Shown: positions 41,789-50,090 of the stretch, one piece after another | Numbering within the stretch: the first letter of the stretch is position 1 | Layout of the letters: each line of letters starts with the position of its first letter | Assembly: GCA_902605365.1 (NCBI GenBank) | Contig: CACLCM010000010.1 | Location: forward strand, 1 to 54,394 | Direction of reading: 5' to 3' | Source of the DNA: an uncultured Candidatus Poseidoniales archaeon | GTDB taxonomy: Archaea > Thermoplasmatota > Poseidoniia > Poseidoniales > Poseidoniaceae | DNA length: 54,394 nt | Made by a program: the position numbers and the translations under genes | Notes under the pieces: model-generated | Told to the model about the DNA's origin: nothing | The model's input: the letters and a program-made list of their open reading frames with translations, nothing else | Databases searched by the model: none

Positions 41789-42505
41789 ATGGCAGGATAT
41801 CGGCTGGTCTGGTTCCAACATCTGCATAAAGCAGCAGGAACTTATGTCATCAGACGTGCAATGGCCAACGGCGAGGCTTTTTGGCCGGTTCATGAGAACG
41901 GAAATCCAGTCCGAAATGGCAAAGTAATTCCATTATGGGATATGAGTTCAGAGGATTTGACATCTTTCGTCGATGAATGCCAGGCCCAAGGTGTAACCTT
42001 CGTCGCCTGTGAATGGGGTGGAGTTGATTTTGAAACACTCGCTAAGGATGAGAGAGTTGAACTCCTTACATGTCTAAGACACCCAATAAACCGCCTAATT
42101 TCAAATTACAATTATGACCACTATTGGATGTGGTCTAAAGCGAAATCATATCTCGAATACTTCAATGAGGGGCACCTTCATTCTTCACCTGAGTACTATA
42201 CTCGTATTTTCGCAAGAGGCGACCTAGACCTCGCATCTGCAAAATCAAACATCGCACTTTTTGATCACGTCATAATTGCCGAACAAGGCATGGACGCGCT
42301 AAACCTGTTAGGTTGGGCAAAAGAAAGTGATACAACACATCCAACATTTGGTGACAAAAAAAGGGCTGCGATATTGTTCGCTAAATTCAGATGGGTGCGT
42401 TTGATAAATTACCTAAGGAAGGTGAAGTATCAACCTTCCAGCGAATTAGATATCGAAGGTAAAAATAAGATGGATTTAGAGTTGTACAACTCGCTTAGAG
42501 AATAA
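41789..42505 (+). CDS. Sulfotransferase-like protein
   Basis: The N-terminal motif [14 protein letters not shown] matches the PAPS 5'-phosphosulfate loop of the HNK-1/heparan-type sulfotransferases (H-x-x-K-x-x-G-T/S). The later [22 protein letters not shown] matches the 3'-phosphate-binding segment, with its Arg and Ser. The remainder is helical. These enzymes transfer sulfate to glycans or lipids; the acceptor is unknown, and PAPS synthesis genes are not in the window. The ATG at 41789 places the motif at residues 8-21, as in other members; the longer frame to 41768 adds seven residues only. Confidence 0.8.
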   Translation: MAGYRLVWFQHLHKAAGTYVIRRAMANGEAFWPVHENGNPVRNGKVIPLWDMSSEDLTSFVDECQAQGVTFVACEWGGVDFETLAKDERVELLTCLRHPINRLISNYNYDHYWMWSKAKSYLEYFNEGHLHSSPEYYTRIFARGDLDLASAKSNIALFDHVIIAEQGMDALNLLGWAKESDTTHPTFGDKKRAAILFAKFRWVRLINYLRKVKYQPSSELDIEGKNKMDLELYNSLRE

Positions 42506-42537
42506 GCAAACGATTGCTGTGAACTGTTGTGGGCAAC

Positions 42538-43485
42538 TCAGTTTGTAAAGTCATTCAAAAAGTCCCAAATTAACTTGTACGTTTCTGTCCCATCAATGCT
42601 ATCTGGCCAAGTATGGCCACCAAATTCCAAACCGTAGTGCTCAATGCGAACATCTCCAGTACAACTACTGTGAGTAATGTGTTCAATGTCTTGGTGATAG
42701 TGAGAATCATAATCTTGACAATTTGATTTTTCAGCCCAATAATCAATCATTCCTGGAATGTTACTCATAGTCCCCACTCCTTCGTGTTCACCATCTTTCC
42801 AATCCCAGTCTTCATTGTATTCAATAATCCAATCTAATTTTCCGTGAATGTGCATCACGGCCATGCTTCCGGCCAGGTTACAAGTTTCGGGCTCAACTGG
42901 CATTGTACCAGCAAAAGAAGCAACTGCAGCGAATCTATCGTTTAGTTGACATGCGATTTCATAGGTGAACATTGATCCAAGAGAGTATCCAGTTGCATAC
43001 AATCTGTCCTCATCAACACAGTATGTTTTGGACAATTCATCCACTATTTCTTCTGAAAAATCATTATCGTCTCTTGATGTAGCTGCCGTATTCAAGAACC
43101 ATTCTCCTTCTGAAGCACTTCTGTCATCTTCTGCAATAACATAAGCCATGATGAATTTATCTTGCTCTGCTAATTCATCAAACTCATCTTGTTGTTGGAA
43201 ATCTTCATCCGCGCCGCCGCCGCCATGGAAAGCTAGAATCAAAGGTAATTTTGTTCCAGCATCTGAACTTGGAACTGTCAATCTGAAATACCTCTCTTCG
43301 CCGTCTACAATAACTTTAGTCGTAGATTGAATAATTGGCTCTGAAGGCACCGAACAAGGGCTCGCAATTTCGACTAGATTTACGGCATCTCTCTCTTCTT
43401 TCTCGTACTCGGGTTCAGTGCAACCAGAAAGCGGTAAAGTAACCAAAATAAAAATCAGCAAAAGACTCTGACTAACATTTGACAT
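42538..43485 (-). CDS. Lipoprotein alpha/beta hydrolase, PHB-depolymerase/feruloyl-esterase (LpqC) type
   Basis: The N-terminus is a lipoprotein signal with lipobox LPLSGC (near residues 16-21). The catalytic domain has the oxyanion segment LPLILAFHGGGG, the nucleophile elbow GYSLGS, a strand VMHIHGKLDWIIEY with the Asp, and a late EFGGHTWPD with the catalytic His. This is the esterase family of secreted PHB depolymerases and feruloyl esterases. The substrate is unknown. Paired cysteines (for instance SNCQDY and SSCTGD) suggest disulfides. The ATG at 43485 begins a normal signal peptide; the longer frame does not. A 12-bp palindrome lies upstream. Confidence 0.88.
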   Translation of the reverse strand: MSNVSQSLLLIFILVTLPLSGCTEPEYEKEERDAVNLVEIASPCSVPSEPIIQSTTKVIVDGEERYFRLTVPSSDAGTKLPLILAFHGGGGADEDFQQQDEFDELAEQDKFIMAYVIAEDDRSASEGEWFLNTAATSRDDNDFSEEIVDELSKTYCVDEDRLYATGYSLGSMFTYEIACQLNDRFAAVASFAGTMPVEPETCNLAGSMAVMHIHGKLDWIIEYNEDWDWKDGEHEGVGTMSNIPGMIDYWAEKSNCQDYDSHYHQDIEHITHSSCTGDVRIEHYGLEFGGHTWPDSIDGTETYKLIWDFLNDFTN

Positions 43486-43516
43486 GGGGACTTCCAATGA
43501 GTTCTTGAATAACAAG

Positions 43517-43528
43517 TTTACTAGTAAA
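43517..43528. promoter_or_regulatory. Perfect 12-bp palindrome upstream of the esterase gene
   Basis: TTTACTAGTAAA lies 32 bases before the esterase start and 45 bases after the NikR-like regulator's stop. Its left part (TTTACTAGT) resembles TTTATTAGT in the inverted repeat before the importer gene (44043-44051), so one regulator could act at both. This is inferred from the sequence similarity only. Confidence 0.35.
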
Positions 43529-43572
43529 TTATTCATTTACGGGTTTAGAGCGGAAAAACATGCTCGAAAATT

Positions 43573-43998
43573 TCAGCAGCAACCTTCTTCTCTCATTGGA
43601 GCACTGATGAATGTAACCTTGTCGACCGAGGCTGTATCGTTTAATTGCGCCATAACTTTACGGAAATTTGCCGCACTGCCTATCGCTTGCATGAAGTCTA
43701 CACAACTGTGGCTATGTTTGAGGCAACTATGATTGTAAGTCGCAATGTCAAGCTCATTTGAGTGCCTAATATCCAACAACTTTTTCTCGATTCCATGCTG
43801 ATAATAAATTACTAAATGCCCCTCTAGTATCTCATCATCTGCCATTTGAGAAATATCTCCCCTTTGCTTATATTCTGAGAAGTATAATGCAGCATCACGC
43901 ATGAATCTGCTTCTATTTTTGTAACCTGATTTTTCGATTAGATCTTCCAAACTATTGCTAAAATCACTATCGGAACTGAATGAAATAATTGCGCTCAT
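43573..43998 (-). CDS. NikR-like ribbon-helix-helix metal-responsive regulator
   Basis: The N-terminal 45 residues form a ribbon-helix-helix: ISFSSDSDFSNSLEDLIEKSGYKNRSRFMRDAALYF. The C-terminal domain follows the NikR/ACT-like pattern: LVIYYQHGIEKKLLDIRHSNELDIATYNHSCLKHSHSCVDFMQAIGSAANFRKVMAQLN, then DKVTFISAP. His and Cys in IRHS, YNH and LKHSHSC correspond to the NikR metal site, though the spacing between the last His group and Cys is not identical. It ends in EEGCC, with two extra cysteines. It is divergent from the zinc-type importer, so it probably reports zinc or nickel status to that operon; the metal is not settled. Confidence 0.82.
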   Translation of the reverse strand: MSAIISFSSDSDFSNSLEDLIEKSGYKNRSRFMRDAALYFSEYKQRGDISQMADDEILEGHLVIYYQHGIEKKLLDIRHSNELDIATYNHSCLKHSHSCVDFMQAIGSAANFRKVMAQLNDTASVDKVTFISAPMREEGCC

Positions 43999-44017
43999 AA
44001 TATGCCTACAGCGCGCC

Positions 44018-44064
44018 TATATTAATAATTTGAGAGACGCTATTTATTAGTTTTTATTAAATAG
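44018..44064. promoter_or_regulatory. Divergent promoter region with candidate metal-regulator operator
   Basis: In the 86-base gap, a minus-strand TATA-like TTAATATA lies at 44018-44025 at a suitable distance for the regulator gene. The importer side has an inverted repeat CTATTTA (44040-44046), 11-base spacer, TAAATAG (44058-44064). Its AT-rich right part is also the likely box A for the importer, placing the start of transcription close to the ATG at 44085. Occupancy of the repeat would block it. Binding by the NikR-like protein is inferred. Confidence 0.5.
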
Positions 44065-44084
44065 TTATTAGCAGGCGCAAGGCC

Positions 44085-46898
44085 ATGCGCACCAATTGGC
44101 ATAAGGCACTGCTTGTGAGTTTTGTTTTGATTACGTCTAGCCTGGCTGGATGTTTGAACAACGATGATGACGATAATGGAGAGTTGGAAGGGCAGTATGG
44201 AACAGTTATGGTTTCTACTTACCACGTTGGCCAACTTGTTTCTGCAATAACTGGAGATACAGTTAATGTTCAAATGATGAGCCAAGACAATATTCCTGTA
44301 CACGACTATGAGCCTTCGTTAGAAGACATAGTCAGGCTACAAGAAGCAGATCTTTTCCTGTACCACGGATTGGGTCTTGAGCCATGGGCGGAAGCTACGC
44401 TAGAGGGATTAGGAGACGATGCTCCAGCATACGGCATGACACACGCATTACCAACTGGAGAAATCGACCTGGATTACGAATCGATGTTGATTAACGACCT
44501 TTGTGAATTGATGACCGCTGGTCCTTACGAAAGCCTGCACCTATCGTTAGATCATGATGAGATTAACGAAATCCATGCTGAACCAGTTGCACATTCCATT
44601 GAGGCTGCAGAGCACGAGGAAGACGGACACGACGGCCATGCTGACGAAGATGGCCACGATGACCATGACGACCATGGTGACGAAGATGGCCACGATGACC
44701 ACGACGGACATGATGACCATGATGGACATGATGACCATGACGGACACGAAGGACACGGCCACGCTGAAGCTGAAGAAACAATTAGCAATCCAGAAGGATG
44801 CCCTACAGATTCAGTAATCCAAATCTTCCATCTCGAAGAAGGCGAATATGTAATTGAATTCGAAAGCATGCACCATGATGAAGAGTTCAACATGGCTGTT
44901 CTAAAGATGCTTGGCGGCCATGCACACCATGACCACCACGGTCACGGTGACGAAGATGGACATGATGACCATGGCGATGAAGATGGCCACGATGATGAAG
45001 ACGACCATGATGACCACGGTGACGAAGACGGACATGACGACCACGGTGACGAAGATGGACATGGATACTGCCACAACACGACTACTCACGAGAATTACGA
45101 GTCAACCGAAGAAGACTGTGAAGCAGCAGGCCACATTTGGATGGAAGATGATGACCATGGCGACCATGATGAACATGGACACGATGAAGCACCAACTCCT
45201 GAACAAGTTCTAGGATGGTATGATACTAACAACGACAGTAGCATTTCATGGGACGAATTCTGGGTATCTTGGGAAGATGATGGTGACCACGATGACCACG
45301 ATGGCCACGAAGAAATGCATCACAATCTAGTTCTAGTCTATCCAGATAACACCAACGTTACACTAGAAGAAGAGCATGATATGCTATCTGAAAACACCAC
45401 GGCTAGCGATTTCACAATGCATCTACTTGGTATGAATAACATTTCTTACAACATCACCGAGGGCTCTTTCGGCAACTACGCCAATTCTATCGGCGGATTT
45501 GAAGCACCGGCTGATTACTCCTGGTGGTGGCAACTACACACTTGGAATGATTCAGCAGAAGCATGGGAAGAGAGCATGCTTGGCATGGATTCTGTTATGA
45601 TGGAAGAAGCAGAACATATTGCTTGGGCTCCTAATTCCACAGATGACTCAATGATTCCTACGCCTGAACATGATGATGACCACGATGAAGAACATGTTGA
45701 AATGGTATGTTATGACATTAGTTCACACACTATCGATGCTAGCATCGACAATCAAACAGATTGTGAAGCTGCAGGTATGATGTGGGTCGAAAGCTCTAGC
45801 GGTGATGGCCACACTGAAGATGGATACTGCCACAACACAACTACTCACGAGAATTACGAGTCTACTGAAGAAGACTGTGAAGCAGCAGGCCATGTTTGGA
45901 TGGAAGAAGATGGCCACGATGACCACGATGATCACGGTGACGAAGATTGCCACAACGAACACTCTGAAGAAGAAGAGATGTCGATGCTAATGGCTATCTT
46001 CAATGAATCTGATGCAGACAGCAGTGGCCTGTTGGAAATGTCCGAATTGGACACCTTCATTGACCACGTTGTTGAATTCGATGAGTGCCATGAAGAAATC
46101 GACGAAGACATCATGGGATACGCTACAATCCACATTGAAGTTGAAGGAGAATACGGATTTGCCCACTCCTCAGAACTAGAGATTTTCCTCATGATGGCTG
46201 AAGGTGGACATGATGACCATGACGACCACGCAGGACATGATGACCATGACGACCACGGTGACGAAGATGGACACGATGACCACGGGGATGAAGATGACCA
46301 TGATGACCACGGTGACGAAGATGGACACGACGACCATGATGACCATGGTGATGAAGATGGACACGACGAAGAGTTAGCTTTCGATCCTCACAGTTGGTTA
46401 GACCCTCTAGCATTCAAGGTACAAGTCGACGTTGTATTACAGCACCTTATCGATGTCTTCCCTGAAGGAGAAGACACTTTCACTGCTAATGCAGAAGAAT
46501 TCAAGAGCGCACTTGATGCTCTACACGTTGGATTTGATGCAGCATTGAACGACGGTGTTTGTACTGACAAGACTGTTGTTGCAAACCACAATGCTTACTC
46601 TTACATGGCATACAGGTATGACATTCAGTTCTTGACTGTTCATGGACTAGACCCGGAAGGAGAACCATCTGCAGAAGATGTTGCAGAAGTCGTTGAACAC
46701 ATTAACGAAGAAGGAATTACTGTTCTATTCGTTGAAGAGTACACTGACCAAGCTTCAGTTCAGAGCATTGTTGATGAAACCGGAGTGTCTATACAAATCC
46801 TTTACACTATGGAAATGGCACCAACCGATGCTGAAGACGACTACATGTCGATGATGCAGAAGAACCTGGACAACATGCTCTTAGGAATGGGTTGCTGA
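44085..46898 (+). CDS. Giant zinc-type ABC importer substrate-binding lipoprotein with His-rich inserts
   Basis: This looks like a ZnuA/TroA-family binding protein, but at 937 residues it is about three times the usual 300. The lipobox SSLAGC is at residues 18-23. The N-lobe (about 35-160) contains VSTYHVGQLVSAITGD and VPVHDYEPSLEDI. The C-lobe (about 764-937) contains DPHSWLDP, VVANHNAYSYMAYRYD and FVEEYTDQAS, the family ligand loops. About 600 residues are inserted between the lobes: three tracts of His/Asp/Glu/Gly (near 176-229, 278-328, 707-761), two EF-hand-like loops (DTNNDSSISWDEF near 380; DADSSGLLEMSEL near 643), and three Cys-containing units ending DCEAAG-x-x-W (near 330, 545, 585). 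The tracts could buffer or capture metal. Zinc is most likely; manganese or nickel is possible. Confidence 0.92.
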   Translation: MRTNWHKALLVSFVLITSSLAGCLNNDDDDNGELEGQYGTVMVSTYHVGQLVSAITGDTVNVQMMSQDNIPVHDYEPSLEDIVRLQEADLFLYHGLGLEPWAEATLEGLGDDAPAYGMTHALPTGEIDLDYESMLINDLCELMTAGPYESLHLSLDHDEINEIHAEPVAHSIEAAEHEEDGHDGHADEDGHDDHDDHGDEDGHDDHDGHDDHDGHDDHDGHEGHGHAEAEETISNPEGCPTDSVIQIFHLEEGEYVIEFESMHHDEEFNMAVLKMLGGHAHHDHHGHGDEDGHDDHGDEDGHDDEDDHDDHGDEDGHDDHGDEDGHGYCHNTTTHENYESTEEDCEAAGHIWMEDDDHGDHDEHGHDEAPTPEQVLGWYDTNNDSSISWDEFWVSWEDDGDHDDHDGHEEMHHNLVLVYPDNTNVTLEEEHDMLSENTTASDFTMHLLGMNNISYNITEGSFGNYANSIGGFEAPADYSWWWQLHTWNDSAEAWEESMLGMDSVMMEEAEHIAWAPNSTDDSMIPTPEHDDDHDEEHVEMVCYDISSHTIDASIDNQTDCEAAGMMWVESSSGDGHTEDGYCHNTTTHENYESTEEDCEAAGHVWMEEDGHDDHDDHGDEDCHNEHSEEEEMSMLMAIFNESDADSSGLLEMSELDTFIDHVVEFDECHEEIDEDIMGYATIHIEVEGEYGFAHSSELEIFLMMAEGGHDDHDDHAGHDDHDDHGDEDGHDDHGDEDDHDDHGDEDGHDDHDDHGDEDGHDEELAFDPHSWLDPLAFKVQVDVVLQHLIDVFPEGEDTFTANAEEFKSALDALHVGFDAALNDGVCTDKTVVANHNAYSYMAYRYDIQFLTVHGLDPEGEPSAEDVAEVVEHINEEGITVLFVEEYTDQASVQSIVDETGVSIQILYTMEMAPTDAEDDYMSMMQKNLDNMLLGMGC

Positions 46899-46935
46899 AG
46901 ATAATCAATCCATGAATTAATTGGAGGGCTACGAT

Positions 46936-47043
46936 ATGAATACCGCTGATTTAATCCCAATGGTATTCGTATCAGTAGTCTTTGCAATTTCACTTGGTTA
47001 CTTATTGGTAGAGTTTGTAAGAGCAAGGAAGGTTAAGAACTAA
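46936..47043 (+). CDS. 35-residue single-helix membrane protein in the metal-importer operon
   Basis: A short ORF lies between the binding protein and the ATPase. It starts at an ATG with a well-placed GGAGGG (46923-46928) and ends at TAA 47041-47043. The peptide begins MNTADLIPMVFVSVVFAISL, has one hydrophobic helix of about 20 residues, and ends in a basic tail (VRARKVKN), which by the positive-inside rule puts the C-terminus in the cytoplasm. The size and setting recall small accessory subunits of transporters, such as KdpF-like peptides, but no homology can be claimed. Confidence 0.72.
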   Translation: MNTADLIPMVFVSVVFAISLGYLLVEFVRARKVKN

Positions 47044-47090
47044 TCTCCCCTCGTTAATATGTTCTAAAGCATATCACAGGGCGTGCTCTA

Positions 47091-47885
47091 ATGCAATCAA
47101 TAACAATAACCGCTCCAGTAACTCACGTTTTGGATGTCCAAAACTTGTCCGTATCTCGTTCAGGGAAAGTGATTATCAGAGATATTAATCTGAGTATCAA
47201 GAAAGGTGAGTTTGTTGGTTTAGTCGGACCTAATGGTAGCGGTAAAACTACACTAATACTTGCTACCCTAGGGATCTTGAAAGCACAAAGTGGGCATGTA
47301 AGTATCTACGGTCATCAACCGATGTCTAGAGGCCTAAATGGGAAAATAGGCTGGGTATCTCAAGCAGCAGCAAACCTTCCAAAAGAAATCCGCTTAACAG
47401 TTAGAGAGTTAGTCAGGTTAGGGACACTAAATTCTCATAACTTGTTTTGGAGAGTTAGGTCAGAGAAGGAATCTATCGATAAAGCGATCAAAATGGTTGG
47501 TTTAGAAGATGTTCAACATACCGACATCGCCCGTCTCTCTGGAGGGCAAAGACAGCGTGCAGTTATTGCTCGGGCACTAGCTTCAAATGCTGATTTCATC
47601 CTATTGGATGAGCCTCTGGTTGGAATTGATAGAGATTCTCGTAACTCTTTGTTGAAATTGTTGGACTTGCTTTGTCATAATGAAGGGAAAACGATTTTCA
47701 TGATATCTCACGATTTGACTGCAATACGGCAAACCGCTCATAGAATGATATACCTCGAAGAATCAATTCGATTCGATGGTCCCTCTGAAGATTTCCCCGA
47801 CTTGGACAAACTAGCAGATTTACGTGGAATTGAGCCAGTACACAATTCAGACGGGACACATCATGACCACTCAAAGGAGGAATAA
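47091..47885 (+). CDS. Zinc-type ABC importer ATP-binding protein
   Basis: This is the ATPase of the importer. Motifs: Walker A GLVGPNGSGKTTL, Q-loop in GWVSQAAAN, signature RLSGGQRQR, Walker B FILLDEPLVGID, and H-loop FMISHDL. The family (ZnuC/TroB/MntB) has about 250 residues; this has 264, including a His-rich tail (GTHHDHSKEE) that repeats the metal-binding theme of the operon. Its stop overlaps the permease start by one base (TAATG). The ATG at 47091 gives a slightly long N-terminus before the first strand. Confidence 0.94.
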   Translation: MQSITITAPVTHVLDVQNLSVSRSGKVIIRDINLSIKKGEFVGLVGPNGSGKTTLILATLGILKAQSGHVSIYGHQPMSRGLNGKIGWVSQAAANLPKEIRLTVRELVRLGTLNSHNLFWRVRSEKESIDKAIKMVGLEDVQHTDIARLSGGQRQRAVIARALASNADFILLDEPLVGIDRDSRNSLLKLLDLLCHNEGKTIFMISHDLTAIRQTAHRMIYLEESIRFDGPSEDFPDLDKLADLRGIEPVHNSDGTHHDHSKEE

Positions 47886-48811
47886 TGATGGGTATTGGAA
47901 TGATTATTGTCGATATTGTAGCGCCCCTGCTGGAACTTATTTCACCGATGATTCCTGGAGATTTTTTCCCTTACTATTTCAACGGGAAAATCGATATGCT
48001 GCAGCGCTCTCTTATCGCCCTCATCATGGTAACTATTGTTGCAGGTTTCTTAGGAGTATTTCTTCTAATTCAAAATCTTGCTCTTATCGGTGATGGACTT
48101 GCTCACGTTTCTTTTGGAGGAGTTGCGGTTGGTATTGTCCTAGGTGCAACAACTCCGCTAGATTATGCTCTAGTGTTCAGTGTGACAGCAGCGATTATAA
48201 TTCATGAATTACAATCAAGAGAAATTCTAACAGGGGATGCTTCAATTGCAATATTTCTTACAGGAATGCTCGCATTGGGACTTGTAATTTTGAGAGTGAG
48301 TGGAACTGGAATTACAAGCGATATCCATAGTTACCTGTTTGGTAATCTACTACTTATCGATGAAAAAAGCATGGACAGAATAACATTCTATTGCTTGGTA
48401 TCATTTGGTGTTTTAATTGTAATTTTTCGTCCACTACTTGCTTGCACTGTGGACCCATTGGCTGCTAGAGTACAAGGAATACCCGTTAGAGGAATTGGCC
48501 TATTATTCAGTATCATCACTGCAATGATGGTAGTTAGTATGGTGAAATTGGTAGGGGCTCTACTCGTCACTGCATTGTTAGTAACGCCTGCAGCAACAGC
48601 TCAACTTATTGGTCGTAGTTTCCGTTCATGCCTAATTTTGACTCAGATTTTCGGGCTTATTGCTGTTTTTGGAGGACTTTATTTGTCCGCAGAATTAGAT
48701 ACAGGCGGGGGGTCAATGATTGCATTATTCGCTGCAACAATTTTCGCAATAGTGGCAATAGCGCAACAAATCATCAATCTTACTATCAAATCAAAAGACA
48801 ACATTAGTTAA
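47885..48811 (+). CDS. Zinc-type ABC importer permease
   Basis: About 308 residues with eight or more hydrophobic helices, in the ZnuB/TroC ABC-3 family. Family hallmarks are LALIGDGLAHVSFGGVAVGI in the early part and the cytoplasmic ATPase-coupling region near DPLAARVQGIPVRGIGLLFSIITAMMVVSMVKLVGALLVTALLVTPAATAQL. It completes the operon binding protein, small protein, ATPase, permease. ATGs at 47885 and 47888 are both possible. Confidence 0.94.
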   Translation: MMGIGMIIVDIVAPLLELISPMIPGDFFPYYFNGKIDMLQRSLIALIMVTIVAGFLGVFLLIQNLALIGDGLAHVSFGGVAVGIVLGATTPLDYALVFSVTAAIIIHELQSREILTGDASIAIFLTGMLALGLVILRVSGTGITSDIHSYLFGNLLLIDEKSMDRITFYCLVSFGVLIVIFRPLLACTVDPLAARVQGIPVRGIGLLFSIITAMMVVSMVKLVGALLVTALLVTPAATAQLIGRSFRSCLILTQIFGLIAVFGGLYLSAELDTGGGSMIALFAATIFAIVAIAQQIINLTIKSKDNIS

Positions 48812-48957
48812 TTTACGAAGCGCTAGATATCCATCTATCCGCCGATTAGAACACTTCCGAGCAATGGGCATTTGGATACACTCATTGAACAGCCTCTGTG
48901 ATTGTTATTGCAGGCGTCATCATTAAAGATTGAATTGCTGACAAGGGGATGAATCAT

Positions 48958-49992
48958 ATGTTTAATATTAAATCAACACCCGCAAAAATCTGTCTAGGAA
49001 TTTCAGCCTTCCTGCTCTTTATTTACTCGATTAGTTTCATGTTCTTTTCCACAGAATATGTCACTGGAGGCGACACCGGTTTCGCTCTTATTGACAATGG
49101 CCTTGCCGGTATGCTTGGCGAAGATCCTGCGTACGGAATGGGCGGCATTGAAACCGGTTTTAATGGAGTCCTATTTTTCGGAATTTTCATGTCTACTATG
49201 CTCATTCTGTTTGAAGGGGCTAAGGGCAAGTGGACAATTATGCTGCCCGTGATTGTTGGTATGACTGCAATGACTGTTTGTATTTGGATGAACTGGAACC
49301 CAAATAGCGAAGCAAGCGAGATGCCAAAGTACGTTTCAATTCTCGTGACACTGATTTACATCGGCGCCTACGTATCACTGCGCGAGGAGGGTGTCAATGA
49401 AGGTTTGTCAGATTTCAAGCCTGGTTTGAAAGTCGATGACAAGATTGCAATGGGCGCACTCTTCCTCCTCGTTTTGTCTGGATTATACTATTCTCTACGA
49501 ATGATTTTCACACCCGAAGAAGTAATTTCAGAAGGATTTCCGGCAGGTGCAGCATTTACGGCTGAGGAATTGAGCGAAGCTGCAGGTATGGGCAAGCCTC
49601 TACCTACGACAGTGGCTGTAACTGGGTCAATGATTCTAATATATGCACTCTGGTCACTATTGGTTCTAACGGATGGCGCAAAAGGTAAGTGGACCATTAT
49701 GCACCCCTCAGCAATGGCATTCGTCGCCGCAACAGTAACCACCTACGTGGGACTTGTTGCAGGTATGGCTCGCACCACAAGTGATGCAAACCAGATGGAT
49801 ATTTTGACGATCCCCTTGGTTATGCTGCTAGTCCTCATCAGTTATTTTAGACTCAAAGACGAAGGAATGGAAGATGGCATGACTTTCATGGGAGAGCCTG
49901 AAGAAGATAAAGGTAAATTCACCAATGCATTGTTGGGTCTCGCATTGATTGTCGGACTATTGACGGTAATCAAAGAAATATTACTCGCTTAA
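48958..49992 (+). CDS. Membrane protein made of two related halves
   Basis: About 344 residues, eight hydrophobic helices. The two halves repeat: the segment EGAKGKWTIMLPVIVGMTA (first half) matches DGAKGKWTIMHPSAMAFVA (second half), and YVSLREEGVNEGL matches YFRLKDEGMEDGM. It has therefore arisen by internal duplication of a four-helix unit. I chose the ATG at 48958 because GGGG (48945-48948) then sits nine bases before it; the ATG at 48949 would lie directly against the tract. No transporter family is recognised. Confidence 0.78.
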   Translation: MFNIKSTPAKICLGISAFLLFIYSISFMFFSTEYVTGGDTGFALIDNGLAGMLGEDPAYGMGGIETGFNGVLFFGIFMSTMLILFEGAKGKWTIMLPVIVGMTAMTVCIWMNWNPNSEASEMPKYVSILVTLIYIGAYVSLREEGVNEGLSDFKPGLKVDDKIAMGALFLLVLSGLYYSLRMIFTPEEVISEGFPAGAAFTAEELSEAAGMGKPLPTTVAVTGSMILIYALWSLLVLTDGAKGKWTIMHPSAMAFVAATVTTYVGLVAGMARTTSDANQMDILTIPLVMLLVLISYFRLKDEGMEDGMTFMGEPEEDKGKFTNALLGLALIVGLLTVIKEILLA

Positions 49993-50014
49993 TTCTGAGA
50001 GCCCTTATACAACG

Positions 50015-50029
50015 CCCACATTGTGTGGG
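50015..50029. other. Short perfect hairpin outside the left inverted repeat
   Basis: CCCACA-TTG-TGTGGG forms a perfect 6-bp stem 23 bases after the stop of the duplicated membrane protein. It may help end that transcript, although no T-rich tail follows it. It could also be part of the neighbouring repeat structure. Confidence 0.4.
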
Positions 50030-50047
50030 TAGGCAGTGTACTGGGGG

Positions 50048-50090
50048 ACTGAATCCCCTTTGTATCGGAAAATAAAATGCAAAGGGTTTC
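50048..50090 (+). repeat. Left 43-bp inverted repeat of the 50-51.5 kb element
   Basis: Positions 50048-50090 are the reverse complement of 51507-51550 except for one missing base (GGG here, CCCC in the other arm). The arm is also self-complementary: CCCCTTTG (50055-50062) against CAAAGGG (50080-50086). It begins with ACTGAAT and ends GGGTTTC. It lies directly beside the stop codon of the minus-strand gene at 50091. Confidence 0.85.

Noticed and set aside
44547-46413. Long antisense and shifted frames across the His-rich importer gene
   Set aside because: They are translations of the GAC/CAT/GAT-type repeats in other frames (Met/Thr, Val/Ile or His/Arg repeats) and have no independent start signals.
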